Origin: an uncultured Dehalococcoidia bacterium
GTDB lineage: Bacteria; Chloroflexota; Dehalococcoidia; Lucifugimonadales; UBA1123
Assembly: GCA_958296105.1 (NCBI GenBank)
Contig: OY282441.1
Coordinates: 1,877,800-1,941,799, forward strand
Reading direction: 5' to 3'
DNA: 64,000 bases
Shown here: in pieces, positions 31,278-39,590 of the stretch
Layout of the letters: each line of letters begins with the position of its first letter
Numbering within the stretch: the stretch's first letter is position 1
Notes under the pieces: model-generated
The model's database searches: none
What the model was told of the DNA's origin: nothing
What the model saw: the letters and a program-made list of their open reading frames with translations, nothing else
Translations under genes and position numbers: made by a program

Positions 31278-33709
31278 TTTGCGTTCTCCCGCTCCTTCTT
31301 GCTGGCGCGCATGTCTGCGGCGCGTACTATCGCCTCCAGATAGGCGAGCCTGAACGGCCCCAGCCAGTCGAGCAGGTCGAGAGTCCGATCCAGCCACGAG
31401 CGTTCGCCACTTTCCGCCAAGCCGATTTGGGCTATGGACACGTCCAGCTTGGTTTCGCATATGCGCCGTCCCTCGCCCAAATCCACCGACGGCAGGGTCT
31501 CGGCTTCCGAAATCGTGTAACCCAGCAGGTGATTCGGGTCGGGGTTGGTACCTTGCGCGCCGGGAAGTGATCTGATGCCCAGCCTAACCTTGCCGTGGTG
31601 AGACGCGGCAAGGTAGGCGGCGAGGTCGCGGGTTCTGTCGTCCAGCTCGCTCGCGTGTTGCAGGATAGCCAGAGCGCTTCCAAGCTCGTGTCGGAAGTGG
31701 CGGCGCTGGGGATCCATCTTCCCATTGCCTCGGCTCTTTGCCAGCAGCTCCCCTTCTTCGGGCGGGCATTCGCCCTCTTTGCGCAGCATCTCCTGAAACG
31801 CGCAGTGCGCCTTGCCCACGTCGTGGTAGAGCGCCGCCAGCGACACGGCTTTCTCCACCTCCGCTTCGGCAAGCCAACTGGATACCGACCTCAGAATGGA
31901 GTTCGCCTCCGCCTCTACGTGATGGGAGTGATCGGCAAGCGTCACCCATGTTCTCTGACCTGTGGAATTGGGGTCCGAGTCATGGCTGTCTTCGGGTTCT
32001 TCAGACGCATCCCCATCTACACTAACAGCCGCTTTGACGGATGGGTCCCAGCCCGTTTCCGACGAGTAGCCGCCATGCGCGGCATCCAGCATCAGCGTCA
32101 TTCCCGGGTGTATCTGCCACGATTGTACTTGCTGCCACCTGTCGTCGAGAAAGTCCCACATCCACGCGCGGCGCCCTTCAGTGGTCAAGTAACTCACGAT
32201 GCCTTTTAGCGCGCCTGTCCTGGCACCTATAGGCACACTCACCATTTCGGAGTGTCGGGGTTTCGGCTGGTCAGGGCTAGGTTCGCCGTTGGTTCGGTTG
32301 CGCCAGAACACCGATACATTGCGCTCGTCATCGCCCCGGACGTATTGGGACACGTCGAGATAGCTGCCCGACAGGTCGGGCGTTGTATCGAACAGCCCAA
32401 CCACGTCGCGCCTGCGGATTACCGCACGGTGTTCGAGGTGTTCCATGACGTCGCCCAGACCTTCGATATCCGCTGGGCCGACTGATTGACCTTCCATGAC
32501 TTTCATCTGGGCGCGAGCCAGCGCTACGTCGTCCGGATCATATGGCGCGGTATCCTGTGGACGCTCTCCGGCATCAATCCAGAACACATCCCCCTGATCG
32601 AATTCTCCGCTTCTGTTGCAGCGACCGAATCGCTGAACCATAGACGCCCACGGCGCAAGCTCGGTGACGAGCGTTCGGGCAGATATATCTACCCCCGCTT
32701 CGACCGCCTGAGTCGCAACTACGATCTTTCCTGGATCAGACCGGTCTATATCTTGCGATATCTCGGCATTCTTCTTCCCTCTGTCCTCTGTGCGGAAACG
32801 CGAGTGTATCAGCACAGTATTGGCGTCGAGGTCTTTGATCTGGCGGGGATTGTTCAACGACTTGTAAACAGCCTGCGCGCGCTCGACCGTGTTGACGATG
32901 GCGAGGGTCAGAGTGCCGCGCTCGTGCTTCTCTGCAATCAGCGAAGCTATGCTGCGAGCGTATCGCGCACCGCTGGCAGCTGACACTTCGGCGACGATCT
33001 TGCGCGCGTTGTGGCGTTGCGCCAGATGCGGATTCGCCATGTCGTCAGCGCCCAACTCCAGGATCTGCTCGGCGGCGGGCGCGCGATGATCTATCGTAGA
33101 AAGCCAATCCGGTCTGACAGTCGCGGACATCCACATGCTCTGCGAATGCCCATACGCGCCGAGCTTGCGCCTGAGACCGGCGAGTTGGGTCGAGGTCGGC
33201 AGTCCGTTCGCCATTAGCTGCACTTCGTCCATCACCCATAGGCAGTCGTTGTTCAGCAGGCCGTACTCGACAGGCCATATGAACGGGCTGTTCCCGTAGC
33301 CCCTGTTGAGCGCGCGAGACAGCAGCATATCCTGAGTGCCTATGATGACACACGGCTTTTCGGGTTCCAGATACCACTGACTGCGCGGCTCCCCGCCCAT
33401 GAGAGTGACCACGCCAACGCGGTTAGTCCAGCCAAGCGCATTCAGCCAACACCTAACACGATCAACGGTTTGCTCCACCAGGGTTCGCATGGGAAGACAG
33501 TAAACCAGTCTCGAAGGCGTCCCCCGCCGCACAGCGTGGTCTGAATGCTCGAACTTCCTATATAGCCAACTGAGGATTGCCGCCTCGGTCTTGCCCGCGC
33601 CGGTTGGGATCCTGAGCAGTGTGGACAGAACGGGCATGTCTGCCAGACTGGATTGGTAGGGGTATGGAGTATGTGTCGTTGATCGCTCGAAGAAACTGGA
33701 GAAACTCAA
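31274..33709 (-). CDS. cas3: Cas3 helicase-nuclease with C-terminal HD domain, type I-G
   Basis: The 811-residue product has the SF2 helicase first: PTGAGKT (35-41), DEVQ (161-164), MSATVRPDW (193-202), ATQAVEAGVDIS (332-343) and QRFGRCNRSG (359-368). A C-terminal HD nuclease follows, with ADHSHHVEAEA (about 592-602) and LYHDVGKAHCAFQEML (627-642). The helicase-then-HD order is the type I-G arrangement. Cas3 unwinds and degrades target DNA after R-loop formation. The start is TTG at 33709, supported by AGGAG 9 nt upstream and a nearby in-frame stop before it. It is the first gene of the cas operon. Confidence 0.95.
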   Translation of the reverse strand: MSFSSFFERSTTHTPYPYQSSLADMPVLSTLLRIPTGAGKTEAAILSWLYRKFEHSDHAVRRGTPSRLVYCLPMRTLVEQTVDRVRCWLNALGWTNRVGVVTLMGGEPRSQWYLEPEKPCVIIGTQDMLLSRALNRGYGNSPFIWPVEYGLLNNDCLWVMDEVQLMANGLPTSTQLAGLRRKLGAYGHSQSMWMSATVRPDWLSTIDHRAPAAEQILELGADDMANPHLAQRHNARKIVAEVSAASGARYARSIASLIAEKHERGTLTLAIVNTVERAQAVYKSLNNPRQIKDLDANTVLIHSRFRTEDRGKKNAEISQDIDRSDPGKIVVATQAVEAGVDISARTLVTELAPWASMVQRFGRCNRSGEFDQGDVFWIDAGERPQDTAPYDPDDVALARAQMKVMEGQSVGPADIEGLGDVMEHLEHRAVIRRRDVVGLFDTTPDLSGSYLDVSQYVRGDDERNVSVFWRNRTNGEPSPDQPKPRHSEMVSVPIGARTGALKGIVSYLTTEGRRAWMWDFLDDRWQQVQSWQIHPGMTLMLDAAHGGYSSETGWDPSVKAAVSVDGDASEEPEDSHDSDPNSTGQRTWVTLADHSHHVEAEANSILRSVSSWLAEAEVEKAVSLAALYHDVGKAHCAFQEMLRKEGECPPEEGELLAKSRGNGKMDPQRRHFRHELGSALAILQHASELDDRTRDLAAYLAASHHGKVRLGIRSLPGAQGTNPDPNHLLGYTISEAETLPSVDLGEGRRICETKLDVSIAQIGLAESGERSWLDRTLDLLDWLGPFRLAYLEAIVRAADMRASKKERENAK

Positions 33710-33738
33710 TAGATCAAACTCCTAGCAGCTCGATGTGT

Positions 33739-33766
33739 TACCCTGTTACTAGGGTATAATACTGTC
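33739..33766. promoter_or_regulatory. Palindrome and promoter-like site upstream of cas3
   Basis: TACCCT at 33739-33744 and AGGGTA at 33751-33756 form an inverted repeat, about 30 bp before the cas3 TTG. A minus-strand -10-like TATTAT lies at about 33757-33762 with a weak -35-like TTCCAT 18 nt upstream. A perfect TATAAT occurs on the plus strand at 33755-33760. The palindrome overlaps the -10 box, so it could be an operator for the cas operon. This rests on pattern only. Confidence 0.35.
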
Positions 33767-33777
33767 ATGAGGCACGT

Positions 33778-33975
33778 TCATGGAAGATGCGCCGATTCAT
33801 CCCAGCTATGGCCGATATGCCAATGATTACCTACCCGACACTTGTAATCCGTTAGAGGTGTGGAGAAGATAACCTGATGCCACCTTCGCTGCGCCGCGTC
33901 TTTTGCGGATTTCTCCGTTCGATAGGTTGCTTTTGAGCAGTGACGTCTTCGATACTGAGTCCTTCGGTTCGGCAT
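33778..33975 (-). CDS. Small basic conserved-looking protein upstream of cas3
   Basis: This is a 65-residue protein starting at ATG 33975, with GGAG 6-7 nt upstream, which supports real translation. The sequence is rich in Arg/Lys/His and contains KATYRTEKSAKDAAQRR, then YKCRVGNHWHIGHS. Small bacterial and phage proteins with a Y-x-C...WH-x-GH ending are common and of unknown function; the second Cys of the usual pair seems to be missing here. It runs in the same direction as cas3, ending about 70 bp before the cas3 start, so it could be co-transcribed or carry its own promoter in the inverted-repeat element at 33991-34096. No function is assigned. Confidence 0.6.
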   Translation of the reverse strand: MPNRRTQYRRRHCSKATYRTEKSAKDAAQRRWHQVIFSTPLTDYKCRVGNHWHIGHSWDESAHLP

Positions 33976-33990
33976 TTCTGTCTCCTAAAA

Positions 33991-34096
33991 CTAACTCATA
34001 AGGTCAACAAAGATAGTCTAGCACGGAACGTGAGACGACCACAAGTCCGTTCGCCCCTTCTGGTGGCCCACTTGAAGCGTTGACCTTATGAGTTAG
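33991..34096. repeat. 106-bp element bounded by an 18-bp perfect inverted repeat
   Basis: CTAACTCATAAGGTCAAC at 33991-34008 is matched exactly by its reverse complement at 34079-34096, with 70 bp between. Both arms carry a TTGACC (-35-like) pointing outward. It sits between the 65-residue gene and the solitary CRISPR-like repeat. It could be a divergent promoter/operator, a MITE-like element, or part of a regulatory RNA locus. Confidence 0.8.
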
Positions 34097-34114
34097 CGAA
34101 GGAGTTTCCTCCTA

Positions 34115-34151
34115 GTTTCCGGCGCTGAAAGGCGCCGGCCCCATTGCAAGC
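34115..34151 (+). repeat. Solitary CRISPR-like repeat in opposite orientation to the array
   Basis: These 37 bases read GTTTCCGGCGC, TGAAAG, GCGCCGG, then CCCCATTGCAAGC. They match the array repeat in transcript orientation (main block) except for CCCC in place of CTCC and one inserted base in the handle (ATTGCAAGC versus ATTGAAGC). The repeat reads on the plus strand, opposite to the array, about 400 bp upstream of cas3. A 7-bp hairpin (34151-34169, CCCCGGC/GCCGGGG) follows directly in the spacer position. It resembles degenerate repeats of crRNA-like regulators, or it may be a relic. Confidence 0.92.
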
Positions 34152-34245
34152 CCCGGCTCTTGGCCGGGGCCTACACCCTCCGCCATCCAGAGACGAACTC
34201 CCCGGCATCACTCTAACAGCGGCCGCGCTCATTCGCGGCGGCAGA

Positions 34246-35886
34246 TTAGCGTGTCCTGCACTCCTGAGTTAGGAACGCCGCCAGCGCGCATGTCAAGCCG
34301 ATGAGGAAATTGTATGCCCCCATGGTGAGCAGATGCTGAAACGGTATGCTGAATATGCCCATGACGATCACACACAGGACAATGGAATCTCTGCCAATGG
34401 ACCTCGGCGTGGTCCAAAGAACTCGAATCAAGAAGAACAGCGCCAGAGCGTATATCGCCAGTGGTACAATGCCCGCTTCGCCAATCAGCATCAGGTACAC
34501 GTTGTGGACGCCTTCCGGCATACCGTGATATCCCGGGGATGCGCCTTCCATGTGGTGGAGCTGATACAGTCCATTGCCGACGATGGGCGAGTCCAAGACT
34601 TTTCCGGCGCCCATCTGCCATAACTCCATTCGCCGCGGCAGACCTCCCGGGATGGTGGACTCCCCTCTGATGCCCCTTATTGTCGCTCTTGTTTGTCTCA
34701 GTCGAGAGATTGATACTGGGGGTATCTCGCCTGGCGTCGTTATCGGACCCACTGCTATGGTCTGTGCCAGGTAGGTCTCGCCCTCCTTTTCGTAGTACAC
34801 GTAGGCGAACAGGAACTTGCCAATATCTGCGTCGGTGATGGTGTGCTCGTATGTCGGGGAGCCTCTTTCGATGTCGGTCCATGTGGCTTCGTCGGGCGCA
34901 TTGGGATCGTCGGGCAGGGCGTCTGCGCGCTGCCAATGCCAGCCTTGGACCGGGTCGTCGTCAGCCCGGTGGAGACCGTCGTGGACTAGGTGTGCCCTGA
35001 TGATCCATCCTGCCCGACCCTCTTCATACATCTGGCTGCTGATCCCGGCCACGCCCACTCTTACTGCCGGCGCGATTATCTGTAGGTTGATGGCGAAGTA
35101 GACTAGGACGCCGGCTAGGCACAGAACAGTCAGTCCGGTGTGCAAGAGGTCTCGTCTCAGGCGGCGGACGTTCACCAGCAGGAACAAGGTCAGTATCACG
35201 CCCAGAGCGCCAACTGCTGTATGGGAAAACGTCGAGAATCCCGCGGCGCATCCCAAGACCAGAGCCAGATACCCCAGATACTTAAGGAGGCGCTGCCGTC
35301 TGTTGGATCGAAACGGCAGCGCCAGCGCCAGCGCTGCCGTAATGCAGGCGATGAAGCCCGCGTCGTTGGGGTCGGTGAACGTGCCGGTCATTCGATAGGG
35401 GAGCCGGTACTCCGGCAGCGCGCCGATTTCGCGCAGCGGCTGCGATGCCAGGGTGACGGCGCAGCTTGCCACGAGAATGACGAGCGTCCACTTCAGCAGC
35501 GTCTCGACCCCGATTCGCTCCAGCAGCCAGCGGCCGCCGAGTATGGCTGCCAGTGTGACGACTAGGAAAAAGCCCTGACGCGCCAGATCTTCGGTCAACG
35601 GCTCGGAGTCAGCAGCAAGCGAAGCGACGGAGGAGATATAGATGTAGGACGCTATCGAGGCGAGGAGCAGCAATCCGGGCGTTCCAAGAGACCGCCACCG
35701 GCGGAGGTTCACGAAACCCAGCAGGAGCAGGCAGCACAGGAGCATACCCCCAAGGACGAGCGACTCTATCAAACCGCCTTGCAGCTTTATATGGACCAGG
35801 ACGGCAAGCGTCCAGAAAGAAAACGCGATACAGGCGGCCGACGCGAACTCCAGCCTCCGCCAGATCGGATGAATCAGCGACAACAT
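34246..35886 (-). CDS. O-antigen ligase-like polytopic membrane protein with Ig-like insert
   Basis: The chosen ATG at 35886 follows a purine-rich stretch and is the last Met before the hydrophobic region, giving 546 residues. About eleven hydrophobic segments are visible, with the Wzy_C-type pattern YRMTGTFTDPNDAGF in the middle and WQMGAGKVLDSPIVGNGLYQLHH then HNVYLMLIGEAGIVPL near the end. Proteins of this class ligate or polymerise surface glycans in the membrane. In the large external loop (about 270-380) there is an inserted stretch, VQGWHWQRAD then SPTYEHTITDADIGKFLFAYVYY, that looks like an Ig-like or fibronectin-like module. Substrate unknown. Confidence 0.8.
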   Translation of the reverse strand: MLSLIHPIWRRLEFASAACIAFSFWTLAVLVHIKLQGGLIESLVLGGMLLCCLLLLGFVNLRRWRSLGTPGLLLLASIASYIYISSVASLAADSEPLTEDLARQGFFLVVTLAAILGGRWLLERIGVETLLKWTLVILVASCAVTLASQPLREIGALPEYRLPYRMTGTFTDPNDAGFIACITAALALALPFRSNRRQRLLKYLGYLALVLGCAAGFSTFSHTAVGALGVILTLFLLVNVRRLRRDLLHTGLTVLCLAGVLVYFAINLQIIAPAVRVGVAGISSQMYEEGRAGWIIRAHLVHDGLHRADDDPVQGWHWQRADALPDDPNAPDEATWTDIERGSPTYEHTITDADIGKFLFAYVYYEKEGETYLAQTIAVGPITTPGEIPPVSISRLRQTRATIRGIRGESTIPGGLPRRMELWQMGAGKVLDSPIVGNGLYQLHHMEGASPGYHGMPEGVHNVYLMLIGEAGIVPLAIYALALFFLIRVLWTTPRSIGRDSIVLCVIVMGIFSIPFQHLLTMGAYNFLIGLTCALAAFLTQECRTR

Positions 35887-36205
35887 ACAGTCATCTTCTT
35901 TCAGTCTTGGTCGTTCGTCCAGCCGTCCACGCCAAGCCCCAGGATGCGGACGAGAACCAAGAGCGTGACCGCGTCGCGGAGGATTGAAAAGGCCGCCAGA
36001 CGCCCAGATCGCCGTAGAGCCACGAGCTGGTGATCGAGAGCGACGAGAGCGGAACCAGCGCAAGCGATTGCAGTGTACAGAACGAGGAACTGGCGTTCCA
36101 GTGAATCGCCGACCCTCGAACTGCATCCCCAAAATGCAAGAAGAGCCGGAGACCCCTCTCAGGAAACCTCCGGCCCTTGTGGTGATTTGGTTCGAGTGAA
36201 ACCGG
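35887..36205. other. Intergenic region with direct-repeat copy and a hairpin
   Basis: No gene is seen in these 319 bases. The region holds the left copy of a 57-bp direct repeat (36073-36128) and an inverted repeat GCCGGAG/CTCCGGC (36145-36151 and 36168-36174) just downstream of the PD-(D/E)XK-like gene. The hairpin could act as its terminator, although no T-run follows. Confidence 0.5.
36073..36128. repeat. Left copy of a 57-bp direct repeat
   Basis: The segment starts GTGTACAGAACGA and ends CTGCATCC. It matches 36953-37009 in the same orientation with about eight differences. The two copies flank the PD-(D/E)XK-like gene. Confidence 0.85.
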
Positions 36206-36931
36206 CTAGGTTGCCTTGAGCAGTCGCGCCGGCAGCCTGTAGAAGAACACGTCTGGCGAATCGACAGCATCTTGCGCTCGCCAGTTAACCTGTATCCCGG
36301 CTACAGCGGGGCGAGCAGGAAGCCCTGTGAATCTGGTGAGAAACTCGGCATTGCGAATAGCCCTCGAGGTGTCCCGGGGGTAGATCGTGTATGAGACCTC
36401 CACGACCACGTAGCAGTCGGCGCCTTCCGAGTCAGTGACCTTCATGATCAGATCGGCGCCTTCGAAGCTGATCAGATCGCCTTCAGAAATGTCCGACGTG
36501 TCGGCATCATCCACGATATTCGAGATGTCGGCTATGGAGAGGACGTCCTTCATCCTGAAGCCCATTCTCCTGGGGATGAAGGAAGCCATTCTAATGGCGA
36601 TCTCTCTGGCGTGGAACCCCTTGATGTTCGCTACTTCGTCACGCAGCCCCTTGACTTCGCCACTCAGCCCATTGATTTCGGCTTCGAGCGCGTCGAACCG
36701 CCTGTTGGTGGCTTCCATGAACTGTTCGAGCGCGTCGAACCGCCTGTTGGTGGTCTCGATGAACTGCTGGAGAGTGTTCTCCAGCCTGACGTGGGATTCG
36801 GCCAACTCTGTGACGACCTGCGGCAGTTCGAGCAGCTCGCGGGTAATCAGCCGAGAGCGCACTTCCTCCAGCCAGTGCGGGTTCTCGTCCAGAATCCGTA
36901 TGAAGTCTTGTATGTTGTCGATGGTAGCCAT
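36206..36931 (-). CDS. Coiled-coil protein with PD-(D/E)XK-like C-terminal domain
   Basis: The ATG at 36931 is preceded by GAGGG at 6 nt, giving 241 residues. Residues 30-105 form a coiled coil with an internal repeat, FIETTNRRFDALEQ and FMEATNRRFDALEA, followed by EINGLSGEVKGLRDEV. The C-terminal half (GDLISFEGADLIMKV then DCYVVVEVSYTI and GLPARPAVAGIQ) has the D...ExS strand layout of a degenerate PD-(D/E)XK nuclease fold common in cyanobacterial and Chloroflexota hypothetical proteins. Function unknown. Direct repeats on both sides suggest the gene moved as a unit. Confidence 0.75.
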   Translation of the reverse strand: MATIDNIQDFIRILDENPHWLEEVRSRLITRELLELPQVVTELAESHVRLENTLQQFIETTNRRFDALEQFMEATNRRFDALEAEINGLSGEVKGLRDEVANIKGFHAREIAIRMASFIPRRMGFRMKDVLSIADISNIVDDADTSDISEGDLISFEGADLIMKVTDSEGADCYVVVEVSYTIYPRDTSRAIRNAEFLTRFTGLPARPAVAGIQVNWRAQDAVDSPDVFFYRLPARLLKAT

Positions 36932-36952
36932 TTCTGCCCTCATTGAATTGTA

Positions 36953-37009
36953 GTGTACAGAACGATGGTCTGGAGTTCCAGTGAATCGCCAGCCCCTCGT
37001 TCTGCATCC
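36953..37009. repeat. Right copy of the 57-bp direct repeat
   Basis: This is the same element as 36073-36128, here just upstream of the PD-(D/E)XK-like gene. Confidence 0.85.
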
Positions 37010-37170
37010 TCGAAGATGTCCGTCATCGCTGCTACTATGAGACTACTCCGTCCGGCGCGAGCTTGGCTTACAGTATTCGGTGAACCAGATGGGCGTTCCC
37101 GATCTCCGGGAAAACGGCGCCCCTCCGCTGTGATATGATTGCGCCCACACTCGAAAACGGAGATGACACT

Positions 37171-38196
37171 ATGCCATTCGGAGGAAATGACTGGCTTGCG
37201 CTGACACAGGAGCCGGCGCTCGAACCCGATCTGCCGATCTGCGACCCGCACCATCACTTTTGGGACATGCGAACCGAGCGCATTCCGCACCAGCGCTACC
37301 TGCTCCACGAGCTGGCGGACGACGTGAACAGCGGACACAACGTGCGCTCGACGGTGTTCGTGGAAGCTCGCGCCATGTACAGGTCGAGCGGCCCGGAGGA
37401 GATGCGCCCGGTGGGCGAGGTCGAGTTCGTGCAGGGGCTTGCGGCGGCAAGCGAAAGCGGGCTGTACGGACCCACGCGCGCCGCGGCTGCCATAGTAGGA
37501 CACGCCAACCTGAATCTCGGAGAAGCCGTGGAGCCTGTGCTGGAGGCGCTTCAGGCGGCAAGCCCCAACCGATTCCGTGGAATCCGCCACTCGGTGACGT
37601 GGGACCCGCACCCCGAGATCGAGGTCACGTCCGCTCACAGGATGGAGGGGCAGCTTGCCAGAGACGGATTCAGAGCCGGCGCGCGCGTCTTGGCGCGAAT
37701 GGGCATGTCCCTCGAAGGCTGGATGTACTTCCCCCAGCTGCCGGAGCTTGCGGACTTCGCCAAAGCCGTGCCAGACCTGACCATCATCCTCAACCACATC
37801 GGCGGGCTGCTCCGTGTGGGGCCTTACGCCGCCAACCCGGACGAGGTGATGGAGACGTGGCGCAGCGGCATCGCCGCCGTGGCGGAGTGTCCCAACGTAT
37901 TCGTCAAGCTCGGCGGCATCGGAATGCCGCGCACCGGCTTCGACTGGCACGAGCGCGACGCGCCCATCGGCTCGGAGGAGCTCGCCGCGGCTATGGCGCC
38001 GCTCATGCACTACTGCATCGAGCAGTTCGGCCCCGAACGCAGCATGTTCGAGAGCAACTTCCCCGTGGACAAGGTCTCGTACTCGTACAGCGTGATGTAC
38101 AACGCCTTCAAGCGGCTGTCGAGCGCCTACTCGGACTCCGAGCGCGCCGACATGTTCCACGACACGGCGGCGCGGGTGTACCGTATTCAGGTGTGA
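37171..38196 (+). CDS. Amidohydrolase family 2 metal-dependent hydrolase
   Basis: The ATG at 37171 follows GGAG at 7 nt; an ATG 36 bp upstream lacks this. The 341-residue product opens with the metal-binding DPHHHFWD motif, then GHANLNLGEAVEPVLEAL, FRGIRHSVTWDPHPE, TIILNHIGG and FGPERSMFESNFPVDK, the ordered TIM-barrel motifs of the amidohydrolase-2 group (lactonase, decarboxylase or hydrolase of ring-cleavage products). The exact substrate cannot be told. It starts a plus-strand cluster with an LLM oxidoreductase and HyuA/HyuB proteins, suggesting catabolism of cyclic organic compounds. Confidence 0.9.
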   Translation: MPFGGNDWLALTQEPALEPDLPICDPHHHFWDMRTERIPHQRYLLHELADDVNSGHNVRSTVFVEARAMYRSSGPEEMRPVGEVEFVQGLAAASESGLYGPTRAAAAIVGHANLNLGEAVEPVLEALQAASPNRFRGIRHSVTWDPHPEIEVTSAHRMEGQLARDGFRAGARVLARMGMSLEGWMYFPQLPELADFAKAVPDLTIILNHIGGLLRVGPYAANPDEVMETWRSGIAAVAECPNVFVKLGGIGMPRTGFDWHERDAPIGSEELAAAMAPLMHYCIEQFGPERSMFESNFPVDKVSYSYSVMYNAFKRLSSAYSDSERADMFHDTAARVYRIQV

Positions 38197-38342
38197 CGAG
38201 CGCAGCGGGTCAGCCCGATGACTGACATGACCAAGCCCGATCTCTCCGAGCGCTTGGCGGTCGGAGCGACCGCGCTGATTCTCGGGCTGATCGGCTGACC
38301 GCGCGCGACTCGGCGGACAATCAGAGACAAGGTGAACGCAAA

Positions 38343-39512
38343 ATGGCGCTGCCAGACAGAATGAAGTTCGGAATCTTCCTCGGCCCGTTCCACCGCGTGG
38401 GCGAGAACCCGACGCTGGCGATAGACCGCGATCTGGAGCTCATCCAGTGGCTGGACTATCTCGGCTTCGATGAGGCGTGGATCGGCGAGCATCACAGCGC
38501 GGGCTGGGAGATCATCTCCTCGCCCGAGATATTCATTGGCGTCGCCGCCGAGCGCACGCGGCACATCGCACTCGGCACCGGCGTCATCAGCCTGCCGTAC
38601 CACCATCCGCTCATGGTCGCCAACCGCATGACGCAGCTCGACCACATGACGCGCGGGCGTGTCATGTTCGGAGTCGGCCCCGGCGCGCTGCCCGGAGACG
38701 CCTACATGATGGGCATAGACCCGACCACACAGCGCGAGAAGATGGACGAGGCGCTGGGCATAATCCTGCGCCTGTTCACAGAGACCGAACCCATTACCTA
38801 CAAGAGCGACTGGTTCGAGCTGAACGAGGCGATGCTCCAGATCAGGCCGTTCCAGCGTCCGCACATGCCCATAGCCGTGGCGTCCGTGCAGTCGCCCGCC
38901 GGAGTCGCGCTGGCGGGCAAGTACGGCGCGTCCGTGCTGACCATCACCGTTCCAAGAGATCCTTCGTCCGGACAGTCCAATCTCAGGGGGCTGTGGGACG
39001 TAGCCGAGGAGTCGGCGGCGGAGCATGGGCAGACGGTCGACCGCTTCGATTGGCGGCTCACCATCCCCATACATCTGGCAGAAGACCGAGACCTGGCGTT
39101 CGAGGAGGCTCGGCTAGGCGCAGGCCGATTCCTGCGCGAGTACACCGAAGCCACCAACGGGCGCGAGGCGGCGTTCGACGGGCCGCTCGAACAGGTCATA
39201 GACCACATGGCGGAGACAGGCTCCTGGATCATCGGAACGCCGGACGACTGCGTCGAGGGCATCCGCAGGCTGGAAGAGCAGAGCGGCGGCTTCGGCGGCC
39301 TGCTGGTGCAGACCATAGACTGGGCTCCGAGAGATCGCATCCTCAACAGCTACGAGCTGCTGGCGCGCTACGTCATGCCGCAGTTTCAGGGTTCGCTGGC
39401 AGGGATAGAGGGGTCGAACAGCTGGGCAAGAATGCGACAGAAAGACCTCGTGGCAGGGCGCGTTCGCGCCATAGACCGCGCCCGTCAGGTGTACGCGGAG
39501 CGCGGCGGCTGA
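38343..39512 (+). CDS. LLM-class flavin-dependent oxidoreductase
   Basis: The 389-residue product is a luciferase-like monooxygenase: MKFGIFLGPFHRVGENPTLAI at the start, then WLDYLGFDEAWIGEHHSAGWE, IALGTGVISLPYHHPLMVANRMTQLDHMTRGRV and MFGVGPGALPGDAYMMGIDP, the FMN/F420-binding barrel signatures. Such enzymes use reduced flavin and oxygen to oxidise small organics; this family is strongly expanded in SAR202-type Chloroflexota. AAGGTGA lies upstream of the ATG. It lies between the amidohydrolase and hyuA, on the same strand. Confidence 0.92.
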   Translation: MALPDRMKFGIFLGPFHRVGENPTLAIDRDLELIQWLDYLGFDEAWIGEHHSAGWEIISSPEIFIGVAAERTRHIALGTGVISLPYHHPLMVANRMTQLDHMTRGRVMFGVGPGALPGDAYMMGIDPTTQREKMDEALGIILRLFTETEPITYKSDWFELNEAMLQIRPFQRPHMPIAVASVQSPAGVALAGKYGASVLTITVPRDPSSGQSNLRGLWDVAEESAAEHGQTVDRFDWRLTIPIHLAEDRDLAFEEARLGAGRFLREYTEATNGREAAFDGPLEQVIDHMAETGSWIIGTPDDCVEGIRRLEEQSGGFGGLLVQTIDWAPRDRILNSYELLARYVMPQFQGSLAGIEGSNSWARMRQKDLVAGRVRAIDRARQVYAERGG

Positions 39513-39590
39513 CGGGGAGACTCCGTACAGACGAGGGGCGCGCATGAACGCTCTCCCACCGTAAGATATCTCGTTCTAGAGAAAGGCGCG

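Noticed and set aside
34151-34169. Rho-independent terminator after the solitary repeat
   Set aside because: The 7-bp GC hairpin is clear, but no T-run follows on either strand, so I list it only as a hairpin.
36940-38160. 406-codon minus-strand frame opposite the amidohydrolase
   Set aside because: Shadow of the amidohydrolase; no recognisable motifs.
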